Source: Incurvaria masculella (lineage: Eukaryota > Arthropoda > Insecta > Lepidoptera > Incurvariidae). Taken from it: a stretch of 64,000 bases of DNA. The DNA is taken from the NCBI GenBank assembly GCA_946894095.1, contig OX335645.2, positions 11,679,001-11,743,000 of the forward strand, read 5' to 3'. Below, piece by piece: positions 44,051 to 56,000 of the stretch; position 1 is the stretch's first letter; each line of letters starts with the position of its first letter. The notes under the pieces are model-generated. The model had not been told where the DNA came from. It saw nothing but the letters and a program-made list of their open reading frames with translations, and searched no databases. The position numbers and the translations under genes were made by a program.

Positions 44051-44660
44051 GTTTATTCCATACCATTGTTCATAATTCTTTGCGAAAAGGATTGTAAGAG
44101 ATACAATAATCGTATGTAAATGTTTTTCAGATAGGAGGCAAAAATAGCAATGTGTACCGTCACGAACTGCAAACGACAATTAACCCACATGCAATAGAAG
44201 AATATACAATAGTCCATGCTCTAGTCCGCAACTTTTCCAAGACAACTCTTGCTCATACTCTGCACGACGGACACTCTCAAAGTTACAGGATAACTTCTTA
44301 CACGGGACAAAATCCTCTCCGAGGACGCAGTGAGAAACTTCTTCAGAGAATTCATCGCTTTCAGTCTCCATAAGTTTTATTGTAGAAGCGTCAAATGGCA
44401 ATATTAAAAAATGGCTTTAGGTATATCAATTATGGGAATTAACAGCTTTAATTTAATAGACATATATCTATCGTCGCGATGATGCCAAAGTTTTCACATG
44501 TAATTGGTAATTCCACAGAAATATTGTCAATTGACTCCGTGATATTATAATAAACCTACTTACTTTATTCCGTCGGCGCCAAATGTTAGAAGAACGAGGT
44601 GGACGAAGTTGAAACAGTCATATAGGTATGTTAAGCTTTCGCGTTTTCAAATATATTTAC
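44051..44660. other. No gene recognised
   Basis: Overlapping frames on both strands at 44152-44401 (73 codons each) have no family motif. I cannot decide whether either was ever coding. Confidence 0.35.
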
Positions 44661-45204
44661 TTAAGGTGGCCCATCCCGCTCATCTCCCCATACAAAAGGG
44701 GAAAGAAGATCACGCCCATATTTCTTGTCAGAGATCCAAAATGTTGCTCAAAATAGCTTTATTTGATCGAACTAGATGTCTGATGACCATTGGCATTGTA
44801 AAATTGTGTTTGGTTTCTAAGTTATAAGGTCCGAAAGTTCGCATTTTTCGCGCGTTTTATACAATAACTTTGGAGGTGGATTACGCAATGATAAAGTAAG
44901 CACAAAAGATTAGTCATCAGACATAGCTTATTTAATCAAGATTTATAATCTATTTGGTTTTTGTTAAATTTTTGACTACAGCGGTCGTGGTTTACTTTTA
45001 GCTATAAGTCGTTTTTCAATTAAAATTTTCGTAAATCTTACCAAATCATACACTATGCACATTGTCTTTTTTGTGGACATGTTGCATCTTCCTCATCACG
45101 GAGTCTGTCTTATTCTTTGAAACAGAGAAGGTCCTAGAGCGCAACAGCAAGGTTTTGTACCGTGCCCGCGAATGAGTTAGGCCCGCCGGGTTGGGCCACC
45201 TTAA
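44661..45204. mobile_element. TTAA-flanked MITE, copy 1
   Basis: Bounded by TTAAGGTGGCCCATCCCG and CGGGTTGGGCCACCTTAA. The terminal repeat GGTGGCCCA.CCCG is flanked by TTAA on both sides, as expected for TTAA-targeting (piggyBac-like) elements. The interior is shared with 46782-47307 in opposite orientation, including 'agatgtctgatgaccat' and 'ggacatgttgcatcttcctc'. Frames inside are not genes. Confidence 0.75.
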
Positions 45205-45351
45205 GGGCGTGATAAAACCCGATTGCAATCGTGCGTTTAATATGGACGGGAGTAAAACAACATGTAGTTATATTTAAAATTACCCACAATGAATTTCGAT
45301 AATCAATAAAGGTAAATATGTAGAATAATGGTCTAGCTATAAATAAAAAAA

Positions 45352-45595
45352 TTATGTAAGTCTCTGGTGCTTTGTGTTCTCAAATTAGACAAATATTCAG
45401 AAACTTTCACAAACAAAAGTTTGAACAGAGAATATGAGTGTCCGATATTTACCGTTAGAGGTTTCAAATATAGCTAGACCATCAATTAATCTTTTATCTA
45501 TTTGAAATACCATAATAATGAGTGGTTATTTTAAAAAATAATAAAATATGGTTTCACTTACGTCGTTAAGGAACAGAATGTAATCAGGTGTTATC
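45352..45595 (+). repeat. Dispersed repeat, inverted partner at 60852-61087
   Basis: GTAAGTCTCTGGTGCTTTGT, the 'agaggtttcaaatatagcta' stretch, 'gtttcacttacg' and TAATCAGGTGTTATC all reappear in reverse complement at 60852-61087. No terminal repeat was found. The class is unknown. Confidence 0.65.
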
Positions 45596-45660
45596 GCCCC
45601 TTTTTGGGGGGCTGACGCGAACGATTTTGAAGAAAGATTGAATTAAAATACCTTTCTCAG

Positions 45661-45746
45661 TAGATAATTTGTATCCATCTTCCCTACTTTTCAATGGAGA
45701 ATAAAGGGACTCAATTCTAATAGGGAAGATGGATACAAATTATCTA
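45661..45746. repeat. Perfect 26-bp hairpin
   Basis: TAGATAATTTGTATCCATCT..TCCCTA at 45661-45686 and its exact reverse complement at 45721-45746 enclose a 34-nt loop. It is AT-rich and non-coding. Confidence 0.85.
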
Positions 45747-46781
45747 ATGCATGGAATCTGGCAATCAATAAATTTAATGCGCATAGAAAAAATATTTCGA
45801 TTGCTGAAAAACCTGTCGATGTTATCAGTGTCGTGTGTAGGTACATCCCTAGCAATGAATTAAATGTGAGGCTAGTTAGAGAAACTGCACGTACTACTCG
45901 GTGGCGGAGGCGAGCTGCTTTAGTTCTCCCGTGACCACGATTTAATGTAACGTCGTTCGAAACGTCGGGTTTAAGAAAGGTAAAGGTAAATCTAATCTTT
46001 CTTCAAGCTTTAGCCCCGCTTAAGGCTCCATATGACGTTAACCTCCAATATTTTGAGGTTAGTTAATATTAAATATCAGAGTTTTATGTTTGATCATTTA
46101 AGATAACCGTCTCAAAATCATTTGATCTGTCACACGTGTTATTTTCACCAAGCCGGAAAATATTCAGTGGTCTGGCTCACTTCTTTTCACGTGCTGGAGC
46201 CCACATAGTATAACACACAAGGTATTTGTTAGACTGTTATCCCTAAAGATAACCTTTCATGCCATTGACTGTTATTCTTTCCGCCAGATAAAATATAATA
46301 AGTATTACATCAAAACAAATAAGGTCTTAAATGATTTCTTCTGTCCTAAGACAGAATAAAATATTAAAATTACATAGTTTGTTGTGAATGGTTTGTTTTG
46401 TTTTGAGTATTTTACAATTTTGTGTTTGATATTAACAAATTCACTGAGCACAAGATCAAATACAGACTTCGTTTAAGAGAAGAGTATCCTTTTCAGTATT
46501 CAGCGCAGCACGGGTTGGGTTTCGTTAAGTTGTGCTAGTAAGTGATGTGGCATTTTACTTGATATCCTCCTTTCTTTTATTTAACTTCGTATTTGATTTA
46601 TTTTATTCACCGTGAGATACGTATTCTTGTTTCCTGATATTTAAGAAATCAAAATAGGCTCTCAATAGGTTTTGTATACAGTGTACGGTTAATCTTAGAT
46701 TTACATTCGCCGGTTACTCACAGTCACCTGTGACAGTCAGTAAACCTACACTTTTTACTCATGGAATGATAGCTCCTTGCG
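45747..46781. other. No gene recognised
   Basis: Spacer between the two TTAA MITEs. Slight CpG enrichment at 45890-45970. Confidence 0.4.
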
Positions 46782-47307
46782 TTAAGGTGGCCCAACCCGG
46801 CGGGACTAACTCAATCGCGGGCACGGTACAAAACTGTGCTGTTACGCTCTGGGACCTTCTCTATTTTCAAAGAAAAAGACATGCTCCGTGATGAGGAAGA
46901 TGCAACATGTCCACAAAAAAGACAATGTGCATAGTGTATGATTTGGTAAGATTTACGAAAATTTTAATTACAAAACGACTGATAGCTAAAAGTAAACCAC
47001 GACCGCTATAGTCAAAAACTATAACAAAACCCAAATATATAAATCTTGATTAAATAACCTATGTCTGATGACTAATCTTTTTAAGATGTTCTTACTATAT
47101 CATTGCGTAATCCACCTCCAAAAATTCGAACTTTCGGACCTTGTAACTTAGAAACTAAACACAATTTTACAATGCCAACAGTCATCAGACATCTAGTTCG
47201 ATCAAATAAAGCTATTTTGAGTAAAATTTGGGATCTCTGACAAGAAATATGGGCGTAATCTTCTTTCTCCGTTTGTATGGGGATTTGAGCGGGATGGCCC
47301 ACCTTAA
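46782..47307. mobile_element. TTAA-flanked MITE, copy 2 (inverted)
   Basis: Starts TTAAGGTGGCCCAACCCGGC and ends CGGGATGGCCCACCTTAA. It is the reverse complement of copy 1 with scattered differences and 18 bp shorter. Confidence 0.75.
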
Positions 47308-49380
47308 ACCTCACACGAGTCGCCAATGTTTTGTGCCTTTCTAATAAATATTCTAATAAGAGTGCGATGACACAACATATAATGACATTGATTACGTAGT
47401 CCGAAAGCTAAAATTTCTAATTCACCTGTCCATTATTAAGGCGCTAGGACTAGCCAACTACTCGCGCCATACAAATGCACTTTTTAACAAATGTAATAAT
47501 ATGTAGTGAAACGCTTCAGCAAATCCAAATAGAACTCCAGACTGATAATGGATTGTTAATATTTTTTTATTCCATCATTTATTTAAATAATAATAAAAAT
47601 AAAAAAAGTTGATTTTTCTCATTAGAAATCTGAAAGTCATTCGATTTCTAGACATAAGCAAAAACAGCATATATGCATAAACAAAAAATTCCATTTGCTT
47701 TTAGATTTCTACATTTAGTCAAAAAAGTTCGGAAATGGACACCGTTTCCGCAATGTATTTTGTATAGAAAAAGGAAACATACATTAACGAAAATCATTCG
47801 ATTCCTAGACAAGGAATCATATATTGTAAGGATGACACTTATAATCGTCAGACTTAGTTAGTTTACTTGGGGTGCCTCGTCTAACTTTGCGATTTGGCTA
47901 GTACCAGGCCCTTAACCTAAAGTTTATTAACCAAAATAAGTATTTCTACCATTAAGATAAACTTTTCAGATTTCATATGGATTGATTCACATTATTTGTT
48001 ATTCTAAGAATCTGAAAACTTAAAATATTCTTGCGAGATTACAAACGTAAATCTATCCACCGATACCAATTCAAAATACTTGTTGATTATATACCTAAAT
48101 GACAAATAAATGTGTTAGTAAATAAGCTATGCTAATTGCGAATCTGAATCAATTTGAATTGCTAGAAATATTAAAAACGTTTTAACCCAATTAAGGGAAT
48201 AACCACGTTCGCTTAAATGGGTTATCTACTTCCAAGTAGATTAAGCGTCCAAAACATACACGCGCATGGGATCAGAGCACTTAAAAAGTCATGCATGTGA
48301 CAGGGGCACCTGAGCTGCGTGAACGATCCTTCCCTCATCTTTCACCGCCTACATCAAGGACAGTAGGGGAAAGCCTACTTAAGTTAAGTGGCTTACTGCC
48401 GTCGCCACAGCCCTTCTTCGGTCCTGTGGGAAGCATAGTTTTTAATACCAATCGTTTCGCATGCCTATGCATAATGTCGTTTGCAGCCGCCTGACATTTT
48501 GAGATGATTAACAAAATCGATTTAAATGTATGTTTTTAGATTCGGCTGAGCAATCAATATTTATAATTAATTTAAATTAATTTAAGCCAAATTTATTTCC
48601 AAGGATAAAACAATGAACCTTAGTAAGGTGAAAAAAAGTAAATGAGTCCTATCATCTAGCTCATTAAATGACAAAGATTGGCATTTGTTTATCTGACTTT
48701 ATGCAACGACATCTACTTTGAAGGTTGGTTATCAGATTTTGAAAAAAAATAGAAAACGTTTTGGGTCTGGGCATTCGTCTAAAAGCAGGATTTTGCATTT
48801 ATTTCATTCATACAGGGTGTCCAAACGTTAACCAGGTATTCCTTGGCCTATTTGGAGCGAAAAAGGCAGATAACATTTTGTAGTACGGCTTAAAATAAAT
48901 TGGCCGTTCCAATACGTTTTATCTATTGAAATGTAAATCTGGAGGGCGAACAATTTTCAAGCTGTATAACAAAATGTTTTCTCCACATAGGCCATAAAAT
49001 AACTTGGCTAATGTTTGAACTATACCTCCGTTAACACCCGGCAAAGTATATTAAAGTTAGCTGAATTGAAAAAACTCTGTAATCGGTCGACAGAATTTGG
49101 CGGGGCGAAAATGATCAGAGTGACCATCGAAAAGTTGCTCGCGTCGTAGTACACATGAAAGTTTATTTGAAAGAAGTTCACCGCGCCTGTCGAGCTTGTT
49201 TACTCTGGGCAGGTCGATGTGTATGAGTAGATTGACGGCTAGAAAACATACATCTGAATGTTTGGACAGTGTTTGAATTTATTGGTTCCTCTGCCTTCAG
49301 ACACGTAAATAGAATAATGTTACTTCCTCGCGAAATTACGTTCAAGGGTGCACAAGATCATATACGGATGAGATATTTTT
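47308..49380. other. No gene recognised; unidentified frame at 48291-48494
   Basis: Mostly AT-rich. 48291-48494 is GC-richer, with a 67-codon plus frame ('GAPELRERSFPHLSPPTSRT', then 'GESLLKLSGLLPSPQPF') that may be a fragment of an unknown element. At 48813 'acagggtgtccaaacgtta' resembles an element end, but no partner end was found. Confidence 0.3.
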
Positions 49381-49780
49381 GAGCGGCTCGTAGCCTAGTG
49401 GCGCGGGGACTGGCCTAGCGTACCAGAGGTCTGGGTTCAATTCCGACATGCACCACTGTGTTTCTCTTTCCAAATTCGATAAGTGCATTTCGTCACGAAT
49501 GCGAGCTGCTCCATGGTTCGGAATCCATTTAAAACTGTAGGTCCCCTTCCCCTAATAGGTGGTAGGCCCGCCCGGGTTGGTACCATCGCATTGGATGAAA
49601 GATGGTCGAAGCGGCAATGAAAAATTGTCCGTGTTTTCCATGCAGTTCAATGTAGCCGTGCTCATAAAGAGAAGGTCCTGGCATGGCACCTAATTCCTTC
49701 TGGAATGTGGTGTAATGGGCTAATATCATAACGGTAGTTGTGTGGTATTAGCCATCCATGTCAGGTCGCATAAAAAAAAA
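49381..49780 (+). mobile_element. tRNA-derived SINE, full length
   Basis: The head starts GAGCGGCTCGTAGCCTAGTG, with A box TAGCCTAGTGG and exact B box GGTTCAATTCC (spacing as in tRNA genes). The body is 'aagtgcatttcgtcacgaat', 'ggttcggaatccatttaaaa', 'ggttggtaccatcgcattgg' and 'aggtcctggcatggcaccta'. It ends CATAAAAAAAAA. It is transcribed by RNA polymerase III in principle and needs a LINE's enzymes to move. Head, body and tail make it the reference copy for the others here. Confidence 0.88.
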
Positions 49781-49956
49781 CCAGCCCCTGTACTCATGAA
49801 ATTGACATGAACAGGTGATAGTGAATCTTTTATATTGAGCGATCGGATGAAGTAGTTTATTTCATGTTATGTTATGTCATCGTACTCTAATTATAATAAT
49901 TCGAAAGGGACAAAACTTAGATGGGACAAAAATTAGACATTTTTAAATTAGACTAG

Positions 49957-50496
49957 GAGGTCGCGACAAAAATGGTAACGATAACAATTTTGGTCACGAT
50001 AAGGTAAATGGCTGAAACTGGGTTCACGGGATAAAGACCAACCCTCTGAAACTAAATATGTCAGTCTCATGTTCCAAGTGGTTGCGTTACGCGCCAGAAA
50101 AACTAGTTATGGTGACAAAAAATATATATGATAAGTTAAATGGATGCAAATAACGAAGCATGAAAGTACCAGTACATACTTGCTTAGCAATAAATAACTG
50201 AACAAACATTTCGTTGCATTTCGTGGTTATAGGTGATTTAGGTTACAGATATAACTGAAGTTATATTTAACTATTTAATAAAAAAACTAATAATAATTAA
50301 TAGGTATGAATGTTTCCAGACAATCAGTATATTCATGAGCAGGTACATACCAACATCTATTTTATATAGCCAATCTAGGTAACGCAACCACTTGGCACAG
50401 GCAGATCGACATATTTAGCATCAAAGGATTAGTCTCTAACATGTGAACCCAGATTCAGCCATTTACCTCATCGTGACCAAAATTGTCGTGACCTCC
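49957..50496. mobile_element. Foldback element, arms about 120-135 bp
   Basis: GGTCACGATAAGGTAAATGG, CTGAAACTGGGTTCAC and AAGTGGTTGCGTTAC (left arm, 49957-50091) reappear in reverse complement at 50378-50496 with mismatches. The spacer is about 285 bp, AT-rich and non-coding. It is a probable MITE or foldback transposon. Confidence 0.65.
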
Positions 50497-51781
50497 CGGA
50501 ATATATGTTTAACTTATTTTTTTTCTTTTCCTTTACCGAGCCTCACATCAGGTTCCACGAAAAACGGGCGTTGCCTAGCTCGGTTACTTGTACAATCAAA
50601 ATCATTCGTATTCTTATGCAGGGCTTGTGTTGCCACTGTCTTATTCGTTTATTTCATACTAGTAATTCGTGTTTTCTTATTGCTCTCTACGGGATCCATG
50701 GATAATTTTACATATATACATAAAGCATGCATGCTTTAAGTATCATGTACATCTTATTATTTTTTCAAATTAGACTGAATGTTAAAATAAATAAATAAAA
50801 CCAAATTAAATAAAAAACTAGGGTAAATCGAGTGTGGTTTCAAGCCACTAGCTGCTATTCTCTTAGTAATAGAGTGTAAGTATTCATATGTAGAAGTCCT
50901 TTAGTGAATAAGGTTGCTCTTTAACATCTGCTTTAACTTTGAGTCGTTTAGTCAGTAATGTATATGTAGATACAGAATAGTGCCCTATCCAATCGAGATA
51001 TTTCATGAAACATTATGTTTTCCCTGAGAAGCTTGCAATCTCCGGCTATCCCTGAATTGGATGGTACCTTTTTGTGCTGTTACAATTAATGATTTCGGAA
51101 GCGCGATAATAGAACGGTGGCCGTTATTGGCCTCGTCACTTCCAACGATCTCTTATACAATTTAAGCACTCCATAAGCTTACCATTCCAACCGACCCTTT
51201 TGCCCCTAACTTTCGCTAACCCTTAGTTGTATTAATCAGGTCCTTTTCGCGGAATAGCCTATAGAAGTGCGGGAGTGTTATATGGAAACTGTATATTGTG
51301 CTTCTCTTTTGGCCTAAAAATAATATTATTATCTATAGTATTCCTTTTATCTTTGATGACAAAAGGCGGGCTTCATACCTTAGAGCATTCATAACAATAT
51401 TTGGGATATTGATGAAGTGGGGACATTGTAAAGAGAACTAAAATTCGAAGATTTTTATCATGTTTTATGAATAAAATATTAGGAGAGTAATATAAACAGG
51501 CTTATATTTAAGTAAAATTAGATGCACCTAAACAAATCTAAGTATTTTATACAAATATTTAAATCAGCACACTTACAAAAAAATATTGTTAAATGAAAGC
51601 AAAGCCATGTATGTCACCTTCGCTCATGTATACTTAAACTGTGGTGATGGAAGTGAATAACATAAAACTAATTATAATTTACATATGTATTTACATATCA
51701 TAACTTTTAGTTATAAAATACAACGATTTACATAAACGTTAATCGTTATTGGTACTAGATAGTAGTATCGAATGAAACTAT
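50497..51781. other. No gene recognised
   Basis: AT-rich. The 98-codon plus frame at 50443-50739 spans the foldback arm and flank and has only hydrophobic runs. Confidence 0.4.
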
Positions 51782-51945
51782 TGTTGCAGCGGCAATGAAT
51801 TAGTAATTTTCCGTGTTTTCCATCTTGTTCATATTCGCCGTGCTCATAAAGGGAGGTTCCTGACATATAGTATTGGACTAACAAAATGACGGCAGTTGTA
51901 TGGCCGGCGACACGACAGCCGTCGATGTCAGGTTCTGTATCAAAA
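51782..51945 (+). mobile_element. tRNA-derived SINE 3' fragment
   Basis: 'cagcggcaatgaattag', 'ccgtgttttccatcttgttc', 'gtgctcataaagggaggttc' and 'gatgtcaggttctgtat' match the 3' half of the SINE. Confidence 0.65.
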
Positions 51946-52097
51946 TTACGTACTTTTTTCCCCGTGTAATAATAATATTATTTATTGCTTCCATACACAT
52001 GGTACAAACAAGAGCGGACTGATTGCCTAATGTCAATCTCTTGCGATCAAAATATATAGGTAGCAACAAGAAAAGTAACCTTTAAATAAACCCGTAA

Positions 52098-52345
52098 CCC
52101 GTAAGCTTCAGAAAATATCAACTCCCATACAAACGTAGTATATTAATAATTTGAAAACCACTGTTCCAACTTACTTGATATTAGGATACAAATATGTGTG
52201 TCTGCATGTCGTTATTTTTTCGGTAAATGTATTCTGGGTCAAACCACAGAGAAAACAAAATTCATATGAAGATTTTATTTTTGCTTTCATTTATTTCAGT
52301 TTGGATTTTCAAAAAAACAAAAGCGTGCAGACACAGACGGGCCCA
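52098..52345. mobile_element. Foldback MITE family B, copy 2 (truncated)
   Basis: CCCGTAAGC, CCCATACAAACGTAGTAT, 'tgtgtgtctgcatgtc' and 'aaacaaaagcgtgcagacac' match 35231-35589. It stops shortly after the right arm begins. Confidence 0.65.
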
Positions 52346-52630
52346 TATCCAATAAATTGAGTAGAATATTACTACTTTCAACGGTGTGTGCAAAGAACGA
52401 GCGATTCTATGAAAGAGGGAATTTCACGCTGACATTCTTCGGAATTATCGGCAAAAATCGTCATGTCACGTAATAAATCCTGGCGCTTCCCCAACACCGG
52501 CTGTTGCGTAATCGATTGAGCTATCACTTGTATCACATATTTAGATTTGAATTGTAGCACATATTATATATAACATCTATAAAATAACGGTAGCCCAGCA
52601 GCACGTGCCTTGGGTGATCGATTTCAACCG

Positions 52631-53277
52631 TTAAGGGGACATATAACCCTAGAACGACCGTATCCGATAAGTTATGGTTTTATATTTTTAGTTTTCATAA
52701 TAAGAACTTATTAGCAAATATGATTATCGGAAAACTTTGACATGAAACCATTTTATGATTTAGATCAATAAAAGTTGGTCCTTGCCATTTAAATTAAAGC
52801 CTTAAACTGTTTTGAAAAATTTTAAAACGCGATAACTCCTAAAACAAGTGGTGAGGGTAAATTATATTTATTTTATTCTATTCACCAATCGATTCTTAAG
52901 TATCCCGCTTGACAACATTTCAAATGTATGCTTTGTATTAATTAAAATGAATAAAAATATGAGCGATTATAAAGCGATCTTCGTTCCTTGATTTGCTCAG
53001 AATCGCTAATGTTTTAGATGATAAAAATTCGGTATTTAGCCAAAATTAAAAATGTTTCCAAGTGGGACACTAGACAACTGATTACTAAATTAAATGATCT
53101 AAAAAAAAGAGTAGTTCTGGCATTTCAAAGTTTTTCAAACCAATTTAAGGCTTGAATTTGAATGACAATGCACAATTTTTATTAGTGCTAATCATAAAAT
53201 AGTTGAATTAAGAAAACTTCGAATGCAAAACGAACACTTATCGGATACGGTCGTTCTAGGGTCTTACGTCACCTTTA
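52631..53277. mobile_element. TIR element with 26-bp perfect inverted ends
   Basis: CCCTAGAACGACCGTATCCG..ATAAGT near 52651 is exactly mirrored near 53235-53262. Looser pairing continues out to TTAAGG on the left and a TTTA (former TTAA?) on the right. The interior is AT-rich with no frame. It is probably a TTAA-targeting non-autonomous DNA transposon. Confidence 0.7.
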
Positions 53278-53278
53278 G

Positions 53279-53510
53279 GCTGGCCGTGGTTCGGATTACA
53301 CTTAAAACGTAGGTCCCCTTCCTTACTTTACTAGGTGGCAGGGTTAATTCCGACCCGGATAGGTTCCATCGCATTGAATGAACGATGATCGAAGCGGCAA
53401 TTAAAATTGTCCATGTTTTCCATTCAGTTCAATTTCAGGAAGGTCCTGACATCGCACTTAGTTGAAGTAGTTATAGAATGACATGGTATTAGCTAGCCAT
53501 GTCCAGTTAT
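53279..53510 (+). mobile_element. SINE or Helitron body fragment
   Basis: 'ctggccgtggttcggatta', 'acgtaggtccccttcc', 'ggttccatcgcattgaat' and 'ttcaggaaggtcctgacatc' match the SINE body. The first part is closer to the Helitron interior. It abuts the TIR element directly. Confidence 0.6.
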
Positions 53511-54376
53511 ATATGTAATTAGTATAAGGTTAATTAATTCTTAATACTAGTTCACCTTTGTGGAGTTTATTTTTTCTTGTATTTTTTCATAAATTACTCT
53601 CAAAAAATATGTTGAGTTAGTAAACTAACATCGCATTATTTGTGAACGGATTTGGTTACATTTTCACGTGACCCTTGAAACAAACAACATTAATATCGAA
53701 GCACATGATAAAGTGTGATGAAGTGCTATCGAAATCCTCAAATCCTCAAGAAGCCCACAGCGAAAGGAAAATGAAAACAGAGTACACCTTCGCATCGCCC
53801 GACAGTTTATTTATTGGGTGGCGACTGATCGCACGCTAATAAATTTTGGAGCAAACAATTTATCAATTTAAAATAATATTTTTAAAATTCCGATACCGCA
53901 CAAAAATCGTAAAAAATGTGATAATAAATTACAATTTTGTAAACAGTACTTTTTATGTCGATTTGATGAAAGTGAATATACATGAAGTAGTCGACAGCCC
54001 AATATTTTTTTTCACACAACGTTACTCTGAGAGTTTTGCAGAGAGAAATAGACGGATTTAAGCGTTTCAGGGTGCATCCATTAAAACAACCAATAACTAA
54101 ATTTATCAGGACTTTAACACATACGCGATGTTGAAGTATCGTCGAGGTTTGAGTAACTGAAATGTTACATAGTTTAAAAAATAATTTTGCAACATAACAC
54201 CGTCTCCATATACGTACGGTACATTAAAATATGTATAATTTATATATTTATTTTTGTAATATCGCATTGCTGCACTTAGCTTGCATATGTATTAGTAAGG
54301 ATGTATTATAAGAACAAGATTAAATATCGTACAGTGAGATAGTGAAAGACTGCAGTTGGAAATAAAATACTACTCT
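53511..54376. other. No gene recognised
   Basis: AT-rich, without a supported frame or repeat terminus. Confidence 0.4.
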
Positions 54377-54429
54377 GTCAAGAAAGTACCGGGAAAAAGT
54401 CACAAAGTCAATAAAATACTCAAAATGTT

Positions 54430-55812
54430 GTAAATTCTTCCAAATTTATTCTATCACCTTTAAAGTAGGCCCCTTCCGAAATTATACACTTACGCCAACG
54501 AATAATCCAATTATCAAAACATTTTTTATATGCATTTTCCAGAATTGATTTCAGTTCTCGCCGCTAATTCTCTTTTATGTCTTACTAGCTGAGGTACCCG
54601 GCTCCGCTCGGGTCAATGTTGTTTTTGACTGATTTCGGGCTGGTCAAGTTCAGCCTGCGTTTGCAATGTAAGCGGATTTTTTAAAAATTATTTACGACAT
54701 CACATTAGAAACCTCAAAAATAACAGTATTTCTTCACTATTTAATGGATGTTATAATACATATAAACCTTCCTCTTCAATCACTCTATTTATTAAAAAAA
54801 AACCGCATCGAAATCCGTTGCGTAGTTTTAAAGATTTAAGCATACATAGGGATATAGGGACAGAGAAAGCGACTTTGTTTTATACTATGTAGTGATATCG
54901 ACTGAAAACGGACGGGTGCCTCGAAGTGTTAATTTGAGTTTTGGAAAGAGAAAAAAGTCGGCCGGAGCCATATCCGGTGAATACGGGTGGCTTTTCGATC
55001 GCGTTTGTTGAGTTCTTGGCCAAAAATTCGTTCACAATGATGGTGCGTTGTCCTGGTGCAAAAGCCAAGAATTTTCTTTCCACAAATCTGGCCTTTTTCG
55101 ACGGATTTGCTCTCTCAACCGCCGCATAACGCTCACATAATATTCTTTATTAACCATCTGACCTTCTGGCAAGAATTAAGAGTGCACAACACCTTGGCAG
55201 TAAAAAAAAAAACATTCAACATAACTTTGACTTTTGGTCGACTTTGGCGTGGTTTTTTCGATTTTGATTCAGTTGGAAGGCGCCGTTCGGAACATTGTTG
55301 ACTGGTTTGCATGTCAAATTCATAAACCCATGTCTCATCACCAGTAATAATGCGATTTCCGAATGAAGAGTCGGAATTAACTCGTTCGAACATGTCTTCA
55401 GCGACTTTTACGCGATTAATTTTTTGAAGAAAATTCAGATCTTTCGGGACTAGTCGAGCGGCAACGTGTTTCATGCCCAAGCGATCGTTTAAAATAGTAC
55501 AAATCGATTCTTGAGATACCAAAAGTTCAGCGGCTATCTCTCTTAAACTTGAATAAGAATTTTCAGTCACCATTTCCTTCACTAGAGCGATGTTAGTTTC
55601 AGTTCAAGACGTTAACAGCCGACCGGAGCGATGCAAATCTTCCACCACATGTCGACCGCTTTTGAATGCACTGTACCATTCATATGTACGTGTTTTTGAT
55701 AAGTTTGATTTACTGTAAGCTTTTCTGTTACATTTTCAGTGACTCGTTATACGAAATTCCATTTGCGAAACAAAAGTTGAGACAAACTCTTTGTTCGATG
55801 TTTTTATCCATT
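54430..55812 (-). pseudogene. Mariner transposase gene, interrupted
   Basis: Start MDKNIEQRVCLNFCF at about 55812. It then frameshifts to TRTYEWYSAFKSG, the long frame 55582-55133 containing 'TENSYSSLREIAAELLVS' (second HTH) and 'NRIITGDETWVYEFDM' with the first catalytic Asp. After a break come 'LHQDNAPS' (second Asp), 'YSPDMAPADFFLFPKLKL' (third Asp) and GTRPFSV. There the Helitron interrupts, and the C-terminus 'FDNWIIRWRKCIISEGAYFK' then GDRIN follows near 54450. All three Asp positions survive, but several frame changes and stops mean no active enzyme. Confidence 0.85.
54585..54895 (-). mobile_element. Helitron inserted in the mariner
   Basis: On the minus strand it starts TCACTACATAGTATAAAACA and ends GGTACCTCAGCTAG, sitting between A and T of the transposase codons. 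The interior 'aaaactacgcaacggatttc' is a motif of small Helitrons found in many arthropods. The 3' end is the same as in the Helitrons at 17461 and 41387, but the 5' part belongs to another subfamily. Confidence 0.8.
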
Positions 55813-56000
55813 ATAAAAATCGCAAAACACACCTGACATGAACTAACAAAATCGAGCACTACAAACAAACTAAATGACAGTTGGTACTCAAACTCTGCGC
55901 CAGAATAGAAAACAGTTGTGCCCAACTTAGCAACAAAAATATTTTTTTTATTTTAATTTGGAAATTGAATTAAATGATTAATTCCCGATACTTTTTTGAC

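Larger units (their letters stand above)
54377..56000 (-). mobile_element. Mariner element, full length but decayed, with nested Helitron
   Basis: The termini GTCAAGAAAGTACCGGGA (54377) and, in reverse complement, GTCAAAAAAGTATCGGGA (from 56000) are clear mariner TIRs. About 1.31 kb remains after subtracting the 311-bp Helitron at 54585-54895, the normal mariner size. It is the same lineage as the element at 14050 (both start M.KNIEQR.C). Confidence 0.85.

Noticed and set aside
49381..49460. tRNA gene (A box and perfect B box)
   Set aside because: The sequence continues into a conserved 400-bp SINE body with an A-rich tail and is repeated elsewhere, so it is a SINE head.
50443..50739. 98-codon protein with hydrophobic segments
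   Set aside because: It begins inside a foldback-element arm; the hydrophobicity reflects T-rich sequence.
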